From NCBI RefSeq assembly GCF_963665245.1, contig NZ_OY762269.1, positions 2,238,501 to 2,302,500 of the forward strand: a DNA stretch of 64,000 nucleotides. The letters are read 5' to 3'. Origin of the DNA: an uncultured Paludibaculum sp. Lineage in GTDB: Bacteria; Acidobacteriota; Terriglobia; Bryobacterales; Bryobacteraceae. Below, piece after piece: positions 1 to 9,283 of the stretch. The position numbers were made by a program, and so were the translations under genes. The notes under the pieces were generated by a model. The model saw only the letters and a list, made by a program, of their open reading frames with translations. It was not told the origin of the DNA and did not search any database. Numbering within the stretch: position 1 is the first letter of the stretch; each line of letters begins with the position of its first letter.

Positions 1-1684
1 CGCTGATGGGAAAGGGTGCGAACACGAAGAAGCCGTTCGAGGCGATGCCCTGCGCCATGTTGATCTGGTTGCGGCGGAAGTCGACGCCGAACTTGAAGCT
101 ATGGGCGCCGCGAACATGCGACAGCGAATCGTTGATCTCGTAAGTATTCTGTGACGTGTCGCGCGGTCCGGTGATGGGGTTGCCGGTGCTGGCGTAGCCG
201 CTGACGATGAAGAAGGGCGGCCCTTGCGCGGCGCTCAGCGTGGTGTCGTAGTTGAAGCCGAGCTGACGCGGCGTTGTCCGGTTCTCCGGGTTGCCGGTGA
301 AGAACACGTTGCGGAAGAACTGGGCGCGGAAGTTGTTCACTGTGGCCCCGCTGAAGAGGTGCGTCTCCGACACGGCGGCGCGCGTCGTGGTGATGTCTTC
401 GCTCACAGGGAAGCCGGGCACATTCGCTCCGGCAATGGAGAGCGGATTGAGATTGTGGTTGGCCGCACGGGTGAAGTGCGCCGAGAACTGGTCGCGATCG
501 TTGAACAGGTGATCGAACCGGAGCCCGCCCTGGTCGGCCTGATTCTGCATTGTCTGCGTCGTGATGTAGAGATTCGGACCTGCATTGGCGTGCGGGTAGA
601 ACTCCATGATCTTCAGCGCCACCGGGCTCATCGCCTGGGTCGGAATCTGGTTGTTCGGAAACGCCTGGCCGGTGAAGTAGTTGATCAGCGGCACAGGCTG
701 GCCGGTCTGCGGATCGCGCAGGCCCGAGAAGTCGCCGGCGCGCTGCGCGTCGCTGGGCACCGTGGCGCCACGCGTCACGCCCTGCCTGTTGCGGAACCCT
801 TCGTAATAGCCGAAGAGGAAGTCGCGATTGCGGCGAATAGGGCCGCCCAGAGTGGCCCCGAACTGATTCTGCTTGAGCGTCTCCACCTTCGAAGCGAAGA
901 AGTTCCGGGCATCCAGCTTGTCGTTCCTTAGGAACTCATAGACCGTGCCGTGCACTTCATTGCCGCCCGATCGCGTGACCACGGTCGTGGTGGCGCCGGC
1001 CGTCCCGCCATACTCCGGCGGCGCGGTCTGCGTCAGGATGCGGAACTCCTGGATCGCATCGACCGGCGTCTTCAGGGCAAAGCCGCCATCGACGCGGTTC
1101 ACGTTCGACACACCGTCCAACAGATAGTTGTTCGACTCAGGGCGTTGCCCATTGACGGCGTAGGCTTGTCCGGCACGCAGGGAGCCGCCCGCCTCCGAAA
1201 GCCCCGCCGTCATGGGCGCAACACCCGGCTGGAGCAACCCCAGTTGGGTGAAATTGCGGCCGTTCAGTGGCAGGTCCACCAATTCCCGGCCTGAAACAAC
1301 ATTGCCGATTGTGTTTGAACTCGAATCCACCAGCGTGGCGGCCGCGCTGACATTCACCGAAGTCTTCGACCCGGCCACCTGAAGCTGGACATCCACCCGC
1401 ACCGTGCGGCTGACATTCAGGACAAGGCCGCTCTGCTTGAACTCGGTGAGGTTCGGTGCACTGATGGAGAGGTCGTATTCACCGACGGGCAGCACAAGGT
1501 GATAGGCGCCCGCATTCGTGGTGGATTGGGACCGGGCCAGGCCGGTCGCACGCTCAGTGGCGTTGACGATGGCGCCCACGACAGCCCCGCCGGAGGCGTC
1601 GGTCACGTGGCCTTCCAGAACGGCGCCGGTATCCTGCGCCCACATAGACACACAGAGAACGAACAGACTGAGTGCGTTCCTCAT
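1..1684 (-). CDS. TonB-dependent receptor, Oar-like (3' end beyond window)
   Basis: Reading the reverse strand from the ATG at 1684 gives an uninterrupted frame of 561 codons that runs off the left edge, so only the N-terminal part is present. It opens with a signal peptide (MRNALSLFVLCVSMWAQ), then a carboxypeptidase-regulatory-like beta-sandwich of about residues 20-100 (EGHVTDASGGAVVGAIV), then a plug-domain region with DLPLNGRNF, YAVNGQRPESNNYLLDGV and an IQEFR...PPEYGG segment, then the start of the outer-membrane barrel. This is the usual arrangement of acidobacterial Oar/SusC-like receptors, which import large substrates across the outer membrane with TonB energy. The substrate cannot be read from the sequence. 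It lies in the same direction as the next receptor but has its own upstream gap with a terminator, so the two are probably separate transcripts. Confidence 0.9.
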   Translation of the reverse strand, partial: MRNALSLFVLCVSMWAQDTGAVLEGHVTDASGGAVVGAIVNATERATGLARSQSTTNAGAYHLVLPVGEYDLSISAPNLTEFKQSGLVLNVSRTVRVDVQLQVAGSKTSVNVSAAATLVDSSSNTIGNVVSGRELVDLPLNGRNFTQLGLLQPGVAPMTAGLSEAGGSLRAGQAYAVNGQRPESNNYLLDGVSNVNRVDGGFALKTPVDAIQEFRILTQTAPPEYGGTAGATTTVVTRSGGNEVHGTVYEFLRNDKLDARNFFASKVETLKQNQFGATLGGPIRRNRDFLFGYYEGFRNRQGVTRGATVPSDAQRAGDFSGLRDPQTGQPVPLINYFTGQAFPNNQIPTQAMSPVALKIMEFYPHANAGPNLYITTQTMQNQADQGGLRFDHLFNDRDQFSAHFTRAANHNLNPLSIAGANVPGFPVSEDITTTRAAVSETHLFSGATVNNFRAQFFRNVFFTGNPENRTTPRQLGFNYDTTLSAAQGPPFFIVSGYASTGNPITGPRDTSQNTYEINDSLSHVRGAHSFKFGVDFRRNQINMAQGIASNGFFVFAPFPIS

Positions 1685-1763
1685 CCCCAGGCAATGCCCC
1701 CTTCGGCACTACGTGAGAATAGCGGTATCGATATCGGTTGTTCAATAATCAAAATGCATTAGA

Positions 1764-1799
1764 CAAAAAGAATGAGGCGTGGATTTTCACCCACGCCTC
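1764..1799 (-). terminator. Rho-independent terminator after the 1205-aa receptor
   Basis: A perfect 9-bp stem (GAGGCGTGG at 1774-1782 with CCACGCCTC at 1791-1799, 8-nt loop) is followed on the reverse strand by ATTCTTTTTG, a U-rich tract in RNA. It lies 27 bases past the stop of the receptor at 1826-5443 and ahead of the next receptor, so it should end that transcript. Confidence 0.8.
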
Positions 1800-1825
1800 T
1801 CTGAAATACAAACTATGCGCAAAGA

Positions 1826-4800
1826 CTAGAAGTTGATCTTGGCTCCCAGTTGAATCTTGCGCGAGCTGCTTAGTACGGTGTCGCGAATACGTCCAAAGAT
1901 CGTGGAGGTCGCGGTGGCCGTGGGCGCGCCAAATTGCGGCGTATTCGTCAAGTTGGTCATATCGGCGCGGAATTCGAAGTTCACCCGTTCTGTAATCGGG
2001 GTGCGCTTCAGGAACGAGCCGTCCAGACCCCAACCGCCCGGCGAGCGGAAGAAGTTGCGGCCGGTGTTGCCCAGTTCCCCCATTGCCAGGGGCTTGAACT
2101 TGGCGATCTGGTCGGCCGTGAAATACCACTTCACACCGCCCGGCCCATCCAGGACATTGCCCATGGTAGGTGTGCAGCCGTCGCAATTGGCGAACGACTG
2201 AACGACGTTGTTGAACGTGTAGAAGCCGGAGTAGACCGAGAAGGGGCGTCCACTCTGGAACGTCCCAACCCCAGCCACCTGCCATCCGCCAATGATGCGC
2301 TGCATCCAGCCGGAGGCATTGCCGCCAAACCTGCGGCCTTTGCCGAAGGGCAGCTCATACAGCCAGTAGGTCTGCGCCACATGCCGGCGGTCGAAATCGC
2401 TGGGCCCGTAGTTCAGGCGGCGGTTGTTGATATCGAATGGTGTGCTGCCGGCCGTGGAACTGTTCGCCGTGCCCACTGTTGTGAACGCGGGATCGAAGGA
2501 GCGGGTGTCCAACGACTTCGAGAAGGTGTAGCTGAACTGAACCTCCAAGCCGTTGGTCGTGTGCCGCTGAACCTGCATCTGCAGGCCGTGATAGGTGGAC
2601 CAGTCGTTCGAGTCCACTACATTCATGCCGTTGGCAAACTGCGGATACGGGATAAAGAAGAACGGCGAAAGGCCCGCCGCTTCCACTTGTCCTTTGCCGC
2701 CCACCGAACGCCGGGAGAGATCCTGTCCGATGAAAGCGACATTGTTGTTGCGTAGGTCCACCGAGTAGATGCGGCGCATCGCAGCCGACCCAGTCTCCGC
2801 CGAGGTTTTGCGGGCGTCCACACCCATGATCTGATTGATCAGCGGGCTTTCGCCGCCGGCGTTCACCACCTTCACCGCGTCCATGAATCCGTTGTTGCGG
2901 ATGTCGGTCTGGTTCGCGTTGTAGGCGCCGAAGAGGTTGTACGCCCGGCGGCCCAGGTAGTTTACCTCCACTACGGTGTTATGGAATACTTCGCGCTGGA
3001 GGCCGAAGCTCCACTGCTGCGTGGTTGGAGCCTGGAAGTTGGGGTCGGCCACCGTGATGTTGCGCGTGGAGAATGCGGCGGGTTGGGCCGAATCAGAAGG
3101 CTTGCCGGCCGGCGGATTCAGCACGGGCAGGCTGGTGAGCCGGCCGCCATTCTGGCCGAAGGTGCTGTCCTGCAAACCGACGGCGATGCCGGGCAGGTTC
3201 TGGAATACCGTCGAGCTGAAGACGAACGTATTGATGCGGTCATAGGCGATGCGGTAGTTGCCGCGGATCGACGTCTTGCCGGTGCTGAAGGGATCCCAGG
3301 CAAAGCCGAGCGAGGGGCCCCAGTTGTTGACTGCGTTGCGATAGAGGTCGCCGGGTACCCAGGTGAGGGAGTTCGATGCCGCCGCTCCCGCGACCACGGC
3401 CTGATTCGGCAGCCGCACGCGGCCATCCGGGTTCGTCGGCGCCATCTTCAGCTCCAGGCGCAGCCCGAGGTCGATGGTCAGGTTGCGGCGCGCCTTCCAG
3501 GTGTCCTGGGCGAAGAAGTCGTACTCGTTGAACCGCGTCTCGAACTTGTACAGGTCGGCCACATAGGCATCCGTCGTGGAGGGGAAGCCGCGGTTCGTGT
3601 TGCCGACGCGGCCCAGCAGGAAGTTGACGCTGAGCTCCAGGGGGTTGCGGTCGTTAGCTTGGTTGATATCAGCGGGGAGGCCGAACGCGGCCGCATCCAC
3701 GGTGTTGACCGTACGGGAGAAGTCGACCGTCTGCGTCACGTTGTAGCCGCCGACGGATCCGCGCGTGTCGGTGTGGCTGCCGAAGCGCATGTTGGTGCCG
3801 AACTTCAGACTGTGCGCGCCCTTGAACCATGCGAAGTTGTCCACCACCTGCCAGGTCTTGAGCTTCCGTTCGTTGCCCACTGACCAGTCATCGGGGTTGG
3901 AGATCGGCATGACTGTCGAAACCGCGCCACCCAGGTTGACCTTGCTGATGTCCGCCCGCGGATTTTCGAAGTTGAAGGCGAACTGATTCAGGCCGACCAC
4001 GAGTTCGTTAGTGGTCGAGGAGGTGGGCGTGGAGCGCCAGTTGAAAGCGTAGTTCTTCGGGTCGCGCATCGTATTCACGAGGCACGGGGTGTCGGGGAAC
4101 ACCGGAGCCCCACCGTTGCCGCGGTCGCAATTCGAATTCTGGTTGCCCAGGCTGATGCGGGCGAACAGTGTGTTGCGGCTGTTGAGGATGTAGTCGAGGC
4201 GCGTGGTGAGGTCGTACTGCTTCTCAAACTGGAGCGCGGTGAATGTATAAGTGGCGGTGTTCAGGCCGTCGCCGATCGCGAAGTTGTTGGGCAGCGGCGC
4301 GCCCTGTGCGATGGCCTTGGTGGCCGCATTCAGCCCGGCCCCATTGGGATCGCTGGTCGCGATATTGTAGGTGCCGATATTCACTCCAGACATCACGTTC
4401 CCCTGCGCGTCGACCGATGCGCCGGTCACGCCGGCCGGTAGATTGCGACCGCCCTTGACATAGCGCCACAGACCCTCGCGTGCCTCCTTCGTATAAACCG
4501 TGCTGTTCACGATGGCCGACTCTCGCGTGCGGAGAATCTGCAGGTTCGCATAGTAGAACAGCTTGTTCTTCAGCGCCGGGCCACCCACCGAGAAGCCAGG
4601 CATATTCTGGACATACTGCCGCTTGCCCACGTTGTTGAGGTTGCTTTCCCATTCGTTCGCGTTGAAGCTGGGCGTGCGATAGAACCAGAACAGGCTGCCG
4701 TGGATCTCGTTCGTTCCGCTCTTGGTGACCATGGCCACTTGGCCGCCGGAGTTGCGGCCATACTCGGCCGTCGAATTGCCCGTCAGAACCTTGAACTCGG

Positions 4801-5443
4801 CCAGGCCATCCGGATTCATGCGAATGGGTGCGAAGTTCGAGCCGCCGGCACTGGTCTCATTCGCGTCGATGCCGTCGACAGTGTAGTTCCAGGCGCGGTC
4901 GCGCGCGCCGTTTACGTGGACACCGCCGCCGGTATTGGCGCCACTGACGACGCCAGGCTGCCGGGCAACGAGGTCGAGCGGGTTGCGGCCGCGCGTGCCC
5001 ACGATGGGCAGGTCCTGGATCACCTTCTCGCTAAAAAGGTTACCGATGTTACCAGAGGTGGAGGTTTGTACGACTTCGGCCGAATCGGCCACCGTGACAA
5101 CCTCGGAGATCTGCCCGAGTTCCAGCTTGACGTTCACGGTAGTGGGCTGGCCGATGGCCACGCGGTTGCGGGGCGAGCTGAACTTCTTGAAGCCAGTAGC
5201 TTCGACGGTTACGGTGTAGACGCCGCTCTGCACGGCTTCGAAGAAATAGACACCGTTATCAGCGGTCTTTGTGGAGAACGTTGCGTTTGTGCCCTCGTTG
5301 ATCAGCTTGACGGTCGCTCCAACGACAGGCGCACCGCTAGGGTCCTGTGCGGTTCCAATCAGTCGGGAAGTTGTGCCTTGGGCGAACAGCGCGCAAACGG
5401 CCAATGCCGCGAGCGAGGTCACCAGAAAAGCCCTTTGTAGCAT
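1826..5443 (-). CDS. TonB-dependent receptor, carboxypeptidase-regulatory-like domain (Oar-like)
   Basis: This 1205-aa outer-membrane receptor starts with a signal peptide (MLQRAFLVTSLAALAVCALFAQ). A carboxypeptidase-regulatory-like domain follows at about residues 24-105 (GTAQDPSGAPVVGATVKL), then a plug domain at about 130-245 (DLPIVGTRGRNPLDLV, NYTVDGIDANE, EFKVLTGNSTAEYGRNSGG), then a long beta-barrel ending in the aromatic residue typical of outer-membrane proteins (KIQLGAKINF). Length and order fit the acidobacterial Oar-like family. The family takes up oligosaccharides, peptides or other bulky substrates; nothing here defines which. The gene has its own terminator and no adjacent SusD-like gene. 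The start codon has only a weak ribosome binding site, but the signal peptide begins exactly there. Confidence 0.93.
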   Translation of the reverse strand: MLQRAFLVTSLAALAVCALFAQGTTSRLIGTAQDPSGAPVVGATVKLINEGTNATFSTKTADNGVYFFEAVQSGVYTVTVEATGFKKFSSPRNRVAIGQPTTVNVKLELGQISEVVTVADSAEVVQTSTSGNIGNLFSEKVIQDLPIVGTRGRNPLDLVARQPGVVSGANTGGGVHVNGARDRAWNYTVDGIDANETSAGGSNFAPIRMNPDGLAEFKVLTGNSTAEYGRNSGGQVAMVTKSGTNEIHGSLFWFYRTPSFNANEWESNLNNVGKRQYVQNMPGFSVGGPALKNKLFYYANLQILRTRESAIVNSTVYTKEAREGLWRYVKGGRNLPAGVTGASVDAQGNVMSGVNIGTYNIATSDPNGAGLNAATKAIAQGAPLPNNFAIGDGLNTATYTFTALQFEKQYDLTTRLDYILNSRNTLFARISLGNQNSNCDRGNGGAPVFPDTPCLVNTMRDPKNYAFNWRSTPTSSTTNELVVGLNQFAFNFENPRADISKVNLGGAVSTVMPISNPDDWSVGNERKLKTWQVVDNFAWFKGAHSLKFGTNMRFGSHTDTRGSVGGYNVTQTVDFSRTVNTVDAAAFGLPADINQANDRNPLELSVNFLLGRVGNTNRGFPSTTDAYVADLYKFETRFNEYDFFAQDTWKARRNLTIDLGLRLELKMAPTNPDGRVRLPNQAVVAGAAASNSLTWVPGDLYRNAVNNWGPSLGFAWDPFSTGKTSIRGNYRIAYDRINTFVFSSTVFQNLPGIAVGLQDSTFGQNGGRLTSLPVLNPPAGKPSDSAQPAAFSTRNITVADPNFQAPTTQQWSFGLQREVFHNTVVEVNYLGRRAYNLFGAYNANQTDIRNNGFMDAVKVVNAGGESPLINQIMGVDARKTSAETGSAAMRRIYSVDLRNNNVAFIGQDLSRRSVGGKGQVEAAGLSPFFFIPYPQFANGMNVVDSNDWSTYHGLQMQVQRHTTNGLEVQFSYTFSKSLDTRSFDPAFTTVGTANSSTAGSTPFDINNRRLNYGPSDFDRRHVAQTYWLYELPFGKGRRFGGNASGWMQRIIGGWQVAGVGTFQSGRPFSVYSGFYTFNNVVQSFANCDGCTPTMGNVLDGPGGVKWYFTADQIAKFKPLAMGELGNTGRNFFRSPGGWGLDGSFLKRTPITERVNFEFRADMTNLTNTPQFGAPTATATSTIFGRIRDTVLSSSRKIQLGAKINF

Positions 5444-5621
5444 ATGAAATAGAGGTTAACAAAGGACATCCAGGAGTTAAAAGAGATTTCTTCGTCCTCT
5501 GAACTTTTCTCCCAGATGATGCATTTGTTTACACTTCATTCGCCGGACGAGTCCGGCCATGACGGGTCTTCTTGCCCGTTGCATGAGCACGGGCAAGCAA
5601 CTTCCCTATTGATAGTGCCGG

Positions 5622-8294
5622 CTAGTTCCGCGCGCGCCGCCGGGATGAGCCGGAGGGGCTCACGTCCTGGCCATGCAGCGTCACGGCCCACACCTTCTGG
5701 CGCGGCTGGAACTCCGCCAGACGCACTGTTTCGACCGCGGAGTTGCCGGCCAGCACCACCACCAGCAATCGCGAATCGCGGCGGTTCCGGCCGGCCCAGG
5801 CGAGCCCGTTACGCTGGTCGGCGAAGGTTGCTCCGCCTACCTCGAAGGTGGCCCCTTCAAAGTGGGGCAGCGAGCCGGGTGCATTGGCGCGCAACGCCGA
5901 GTTTGTCTCGGGGCGGCCGATGTAGATCACGTTCATCTGGGCAACCTCCGCCGGCGACATTTCGAAGTCGCGGCGGATGGGCACCCTCGTCTCATACCAT
6001 CCATTCAACTGGTTCTGTAGCAGCTCGGCGGCATGGCGGTTGGAGCCGGCTTCCTGGTCGGTGCCATACACGATCACGGTATTGCCCAGGCGCGGGATCA
6101 GGCTGCTGAGCAGTGCTTCGGCGCCGGCAGGCGGAATGTTCAGATCAGGACGCTTCGCCGGGAAGTCGGCAGCACTGACGGACTTGGTTGTATGAGACGT
6201 GTAGAAGCCGTCCATCATTTTGAGGAAGGCCTCGTCGCCCATCTGCTTTCGGATCTCATCGAAGGCGAAGACCGCACGGGCCGCTTTGAGATCGAGCGGC
6301 GAGTCGTCCATCTTCAGCCGGTAGCTCTCCAGCACCTCGGCCGGATTTTCGGACGCGAGCACCTGGCGGTAGGAAGCGGAGCCGAGCGTGATCCACTCGT
6401 CGGCCTCGGAGGCGGGCAGCACCCAGCCCTTCCAGAGCTTGGATTCCTCCACTTTCTGGATCGCCGGCTCGGGCGCCTTCGGAGCAACCGGAGGCAGAGC
6501 GGATTCGGGTGCCTTGTCGTGCGCCTGGAACAACGAGTAGCCCGAAGAGTGGATCCCTTCGTTCCCCTCGTAGTTCTCCTTCTGCCACTTGTTCGGGACC
6601 CATTCCCGTTCATTCGGCTTGCCCAGCAGAGCCCAGAGCATCATCTTCGGCGCCATCTCGGACGTGGTCACCTTGGAATCAAATGCGGAGCCGGAAACCA
6701 GCGGAGCCGTGCGAAACGCGGTGAAGGCGAACTGTTCGTCGATCGTGCCCTTGTACTTCCCGTACATCTCCTGCCACTTCAGGTCGCGCGCCGTGGGCTG
6801 GAACGGCAGATGCACCGGGCGTCCCTTGGGGTCCGGCACATACTCCAGCCGGACGTTCAGGTCCTTCGAGTTGTTGCAGCCCCAGTAGAAGCCTTCGGTT
6901 CCGTTGAACCACTCGTTCTTTGAGCTCCGCCACAGCTTGGTGCGGTTGGTGCCGAGCTCGAACATCGCAATCTCGTCGTTCTTGGCGTCGCCGATCAGCC
7001 ATTCATTGGTATACAGGCCGTTGTTGCGCTCGGACAGATGCTTTACCACGGCATCGACGTCGTCGCCATACTGGATCGCTTTCCGCGCGCGGTAGGCCAC
7101 GGGCGTGCCGTTGATGTTGAACGGCGACTGGCGGATGGTGGTCTCGGTAAGGATGACGCCGGCGTCGTTCTGGTACCAGTCCGTGCCACTCTGGATGCCG
7201 CCCGGGTAGGACTGCATCAGCACGCGGTGTCCCTTCTCCGGCTTCACGTCGAGCATGACGTTCGTCTGTTCAGCTAGCGTCAGAGGCCACCAGGTGATGT
7301 GACCGATCACCATGCGCCCATCCTTGGTAGCCTTGCCGGTCGCCGCGAAGGCCGAGCAGCGTTCCGTGATGGAGACGTCCTTGCGCGGATCGTAGTAAGC
7401 GGGCGGAGTGAGCCCCAACCCTTCCAGGCCGGTCGGGGTGATGGAGGAGGCCGGGTTCAACAGTCCAATCTCAGTGATCGTATTGGCGGCCACGATGTCG
7501 ACGAGATCTACTTTGCGCCCCTGGTAGCGGGCTCCGGAGGCGGCAGCACCGTCGGCGATGCCTTTCATCTCGGCCAGGATCTCTTCGTCGAAGCCGCGCA
7601 GGAAGACGGAGTTGGCGACGGTGCGCGCTTGCTCCCAGCCCAACGACCGGTCCTTCGAGTTCACCTCAGCCGCCGAGCGGTCGAGGTAGCCTTCGATCTC
7701 CTTGGGCATCAGGTAGCCGTGCTGGAAGCCGCGCTCATACGGCTGCCCTTCGATGTGCAGGTAGATCCAGCCGGCTTTCGGGTAGCGGTAAGCCGGGCCA
7801 AAGCTCTTCACGGCGATCTTTGAGGGCCAGGCCGGAGCCTCGTTGATCTCCTCCACCGAGACACCCGACACCCAGGACTTGCCTTCGAATGTCGCGCCTG
7901 GCGCGATGCGGATCTCCGGAGCGTCGTTGACGCGGGTCGCGGTGAATTTCAACTGGACGCGCGTCCAGTCGCGATTGCCGCCCAATGACTCAGAGTGAAC
8001 GTCCCAGGGCATCGAGGCCATCGACAACGAGAGCCCGGTGGGCACGCTTGTGCGGTTGCCTTCCGAGACGGTGAGCCCCTGTGTCTTGAGCCAGCCGTTG
8101 AGCACATACCGCTTGCCGACCGTCAATCTCATTTGCTCGCCGCGAATGAGCGCGTCGCTGGCGGTTGGGCCTGGTTCCACGCGAACCGACGCCTTGCCTT
8201 CGTGGCTGACTTGTGGGTCCACCGTGGCCGTGGAGCGCAACGGTTTCCAGTCGTTGGGAGCAAACAGCAAAGCAGCGGCCAGCAGCATCATCAT
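5622..8294 (-). CDS. Secreted C45/phospholipase-B-like Ntn hydrolase with N-terminal jelly-roll domain
   Basis: This 890-aa secreted protein begins MMMLLAAALLFAP after an AAGGA ribosome binding site. Residues about 20-150 look like a jelly-roll carbohydrate-binding-type module (EGKASVRVE, DWTRVQLKFTAT). Residues about 165-560 resemble the C45/phospholipase-B-like family of N-terminal-nucleophile amidohydrolases: a GFQHGYLMPKEI entry motif, then C313 in ERCSAFAATG as the probable nucleophile exposed by self-cleavage, then GHITWWPLT and WLIGDAKNDEIAMFELG. Residues about 640-720 resemble the C-terminal helical part of M1 aminopeptidases (ARAVFAFDEIRKQMGDEAF). The last 150 residues are unassigned. 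The family hydrolyses amide or acyl bonds; the substrate is unknown. The gene stands alone between a receptor and a convergent-facing peptidase region. Confidence 0.72.
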   Translation of the reverse strand: MMMLLAAALLFAPNDWKPLRSTATVDPQVSHEGKASVRVEPGPTASDALIRGEQMRLTVGKRYVLNGWLKTQGLTVSEGNRTSVPTGLSLSMASMPWDVHSESLGGNRDWTRVQLKFTATRVNDAPEIRIAPGATFEGKSWVSGVSVEEINEAPAWPSKIAVKSFGPAYRYPKAGWIYLHIEGQPYERGFQHGYLMPKEIEGYLDRSAAEVNSKDRSLGWEQARTVANSVFLRGFDEEILAEMKGIADGAAASGARYQGRKVDLVDIVAANTITEIGLLNPASSITPTGLEGLGLTPPAYYDPRKDVSITERCSAFAATGKATKDGRMVIGHITWWPLTLAEQTNVMLDVKPEKGHRVLMQSYPGGIQSGTDWYQNDAGVILTETTIRQSPFNINGTPVAYRARKAIQYGDDVDAVVKHLSERNNGLYTNEWLIGDAKNDEIAMFELGTNRTKLWRSSKNEWFNGTEGFYWGCNNSKDLNVRLEYVPDPKGRPVHLPFQPTARDLKWQEMYGKYKGTIDEQFAFTAFRTAPLVSGSAFDSKVTTSEMAPKMMLWALLGKPNEREWVPNKWQKENYEGNEGIHSSGYSLFQAHDKAPESALPPVAPKAPEPAIQKVEESKLWKGWVLPASEADEWITLGSASYRQVLASENPAEVLESYRLKMDDSPLDLKAARAVFAFDEIRKQMGDEAFLKMMDGFYTSHTTKSVSAADFPAKRPDLNIPPAGAEALLSSLIPRLGNTVIVYGTDQEAGSNRHAAELLQNQLNGWYETRVPIRRDFEMSPAEVAQMNVIYIGRPETNSALRANAPGSLPHFEGATFEVGGATFADQRNGLAWAGRNRRDSRLLVVVLAGNSAVETVRLAEFQPRQKVWAVTLHGQDVSPSGSSRRRARN

Positions 8295-8467
8295 GTGCGG
8301 TGATCCTTAACTAAAGTGGAGCTCGGACGGGTCGGCGGCCAATCAACGTGGATACTTGATTCTAACCGCTCGACCGGGGTCTGGGGGACGTGACTCGCCC
8401 GCTTGAGCAATCACCCATTCTGATGGACTCTGCCTTCCCCGGCGTTTGTCATACTATTCAGGTGCAA

Positions 8468-9280
8468 TTGCGGCCAATTTCAGCCTTCCTCGTCGTTTTT
8501 GTTGTGCGAAGTCCGCTCCCTGCGCAGTCCATACACATTGAGCGGGCGACCGAGGGTCTGGTGGACGATCGTCTGGCCATGGCCACCGGGGATCAGACGG
8601 AACGTTTCCGCCGCCTCAGGACGCTCTTCCGCGATGCCGGTTGCGGCGACCAACTGGCCGAATCCCCCGTAAAACATGCAAAACAGCCGAACCTCGTTTG
8701 CACCTTGCCTGGTGCCGGCGACGATGAGATCCTGATCGGCGCGCACTTCGATTCCGCTCCCAGTGGCACCGGCGTGGTGGATAACTGGAGCGGCGCGTCA
8801 TTGCTTCCGACGCTCTACCAGAGCCTCAATAGCCAGCCACGAAAACATACCTTTCGCTTCGTGGCCTTCACGGACGAGGAGAAAGGGCTCACGGGCTCGA
8901 AAGCCTATGTGAAGGCGCTGGACCGTGCGGCGAAGGCGCGAATTCGGGCCATGCTGAACATCGACTCAATCGGAACTGGCCCGTTGAACGTCTCCCTATC
9001 GGAGAGCGACAAGAACCTGGCCGGTATTCTGCGCCGCGCCGCGATTTCGCAGAAGTCCGATATACGTGCCGTCAATACCGATCAGGTGGGCCTTTCCGAC
9101 CACGTGCCATTTCGCGACGCCAGGATTCCGGTGGTGAGTGTGCATTCTCTCACCAATGAGACATTTCCAATTCTGCACACCCCGAAGGACACGTTCGACG
9201 CAGTCGACCACGGCAACTACTATCTGACGTATCGCATCCTGGCGATCTACCTGGCCTTTCTCGACGAGCTGCTGAAGTAG
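8468..9280 (+). CDS. M28 family zinc metallopeptidase, secreted
   Basis: The protein carries the complete M28 (aminopeptidase Y/S-like) metal site: GAHFDS (His and Asp), VVDNWSGAS (bridging Asp), FTDEEKGL (catalytic and ligand Glu), LNIDSIG (Asp) and LSDHVPF (His). It is therefore expected to be an active di-zinc exopeptidase or a glutaminyl-cyclase relative. An open frame extends upstream to a GTG at 8390, but the only convincing secretion signal (RPISAFLVVFVVRSPLPAQS) begins at the TTG at 8468, with a GTG at 8462 just before it; I use 8468 and regard the start as uncertain. It converges with the ABC-2 permease gene, whose stop lies 3 bases beyond. Confidence 0.87.
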   Translation: MRPISAFLVVFVVRSPLPAQSIHIERATEGLVDDRLAMATGDQTERFRRLRTLFRDAGCGDQLAESPVKHAKQPNLVCTLPGAGDDEILIGAHFDSAPSGTGVVDNWSGASLLPTLYQSLNSQPRKHTFRFVAFTDEEKGLTGSKAYVKALDRAAKARIRAMLNIDSIGTGPLNVSLSESDKNLAGILRRAAISQKSDIRAVNTDQVGLSDHVPFRDARIPVVSVHSLTNETFPILHTPKDTFDAVDHGNYYLTYRILAIYLAFLDELLK

Positions 9281-9283
9281 TGC

